Assembly: GCF_949628215.1 (NCBI RefSeq)
Contig: NC_134277.1
Coordinates: 126,715,963 to 126,779,962 of the forward strand
Length of the DNA: 64,000 nt
Direction: 5' to 3'
DNA from: Phalacrocorax aristotelis
Taxonomy: Eukaryota > Chordata > Aves > Suliformes > Phalacrocoracidae
In this document: positions 63,501-64,000 of the stretch, piece by piece
Position numbering within the stretch: the stretch's first letter is position 1
Layout: every line of letters begins with the position of its first letter
Notes under the pieces: generated by a model
Databases searched by the model: none
What the model saw: only the letters and a program-made list of their open reading frames with translations
What the model was told of the DNA's origin: nothing
Position numbers and translations under genes: made by a program

Positions 63501-64000
63501 TATATGAAGTCACGGTCTGTCAGTGTATTGCCCCTGTGGTGTAAATTTTGCAAGCAATATACTCATGACTGGAAATCCCCTTATTCCATGAAGAGTTTTG
63601 TTCTTTGGAGTGGTTTCTATTTACATATGCACAGGTTCTCTGAATGTCCAATAGAATACAATACTGAACAAACCTGTGTCCAGTTTCTTTCCTTGCTTTT
63701 GACTCCTTTACCTTCTTTCTTCCCATAGCTACTTGCCAACATTTTTTTTGTCAGGGTAGCTGAAGTACTCAATCCAGGAAAACCCATATAAGGTTTATTT
63801 GTTTATTAGCTGTTAACAGCTAATGCATTTAACTTGCTAAATACCTGTCAGGGACTGAATATGAGTTCAACCACCTAACTTCTGGTGTGTGAATTGCAGA
63901 GTTACTGGTGATGGGGTGCAGTGCAGGGGAAGAGAGCAAATTTTGTCCTAAGTGAAATCCCTGAATTTTGCGCAGTGCAGCTGTAGGAGCGTCAGTCCAT
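60561..64000. other. Intergenic DNA to the right edge
   Basis: A slightly GC-richer stretch at about 60840-61280 is followed by AT-rich DNA with a T run at 62092-62103. Open frames of up to 99 codons lack recognisable motifs. No TOX exon was seen, although TOX is expected further right from conserved gene order. Confidence 0.6.

Noticed and set aside
23561-64000. TOX exons expected upstream of NSMAF
   Set aside because: No frame shows the HMG-box or the Pro/Gln-rich C-terminus of TOX, so the gene must lie beyond the right edge.

Overview
The window is nuclear DNA from a bird. Three things support this. The NSMAF exons are vertebrate but diverged from the mammalian protein. There are chicken-type CR1 LINEs, including one ending in the typical CR1 3' octamer repeats. 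There is also a solo LTR of the ERVL type that is common in neoavian genomes. The sequence is AT-rich with short simple repeats and has one strong CpG island. No prokaryotic feature, rRNA, tRNA or CRISPR was seen.

The left third (1 to about 23.1 kb) is the 5' half of one gene on the minus strand, NSMAF (FAN, factor associated with neutral sphingomyelinase activation). I could place fourteen coding exons with GT-AG borders and consistent phase, from the ATG at 23110 down to 284. Together they give 1119 coding bases, or 373 residues: the N-terminal region, the GRAM/PH-like domain and the start of the BEACH domain. The rest of BEACH and the WD40 repeats lie beyond the left edge. Exons 2 to 5 are packed into about 540 bp behind a 10.6 kb first intron. 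The promoter lies in a CpG island at about 22.8-23.56 kb.

The right two thirds (23.6-64 kb) is upstream intergenic DNA without a recognisable host gene. In other vertebrates TOX lies on this side of NSMAF, but no TOX exon was found here. The interval holds a decayed near-full-length CR1-type LINE on the minus strand (about 23.95-27.1 kb), a short CR1 3' tail on the plus strand (27.16-27.22 kb), an ERVL-type solo LTR on the minus strand (about 47.96-48.54 kb), a second decayed CR1/L3-type reverse-transcriptase fragment on the plus strand (about 50.0-51.4 kb), and a younger 5'-truncated CR1 on the minus strand (about 52.67-53.52 kb). Several short traces of an older amniote repeat carry an AGGCACCTAA-like core.

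Three non-repetitive AT-rich blocks with clustered homeodomain-type sites (near 45.7, 55.0-55.5 and 60.2-60.55 kb) are the best candidates for distal regulatory elements. In intron 10 there is a perfect CTCF core match inside a small CpG-rich patch. Exon 6 ends in two tandem splice donors six bases apart. No new multi-gene system was found, and the most testable leads are these regulatory and splicing candidates.
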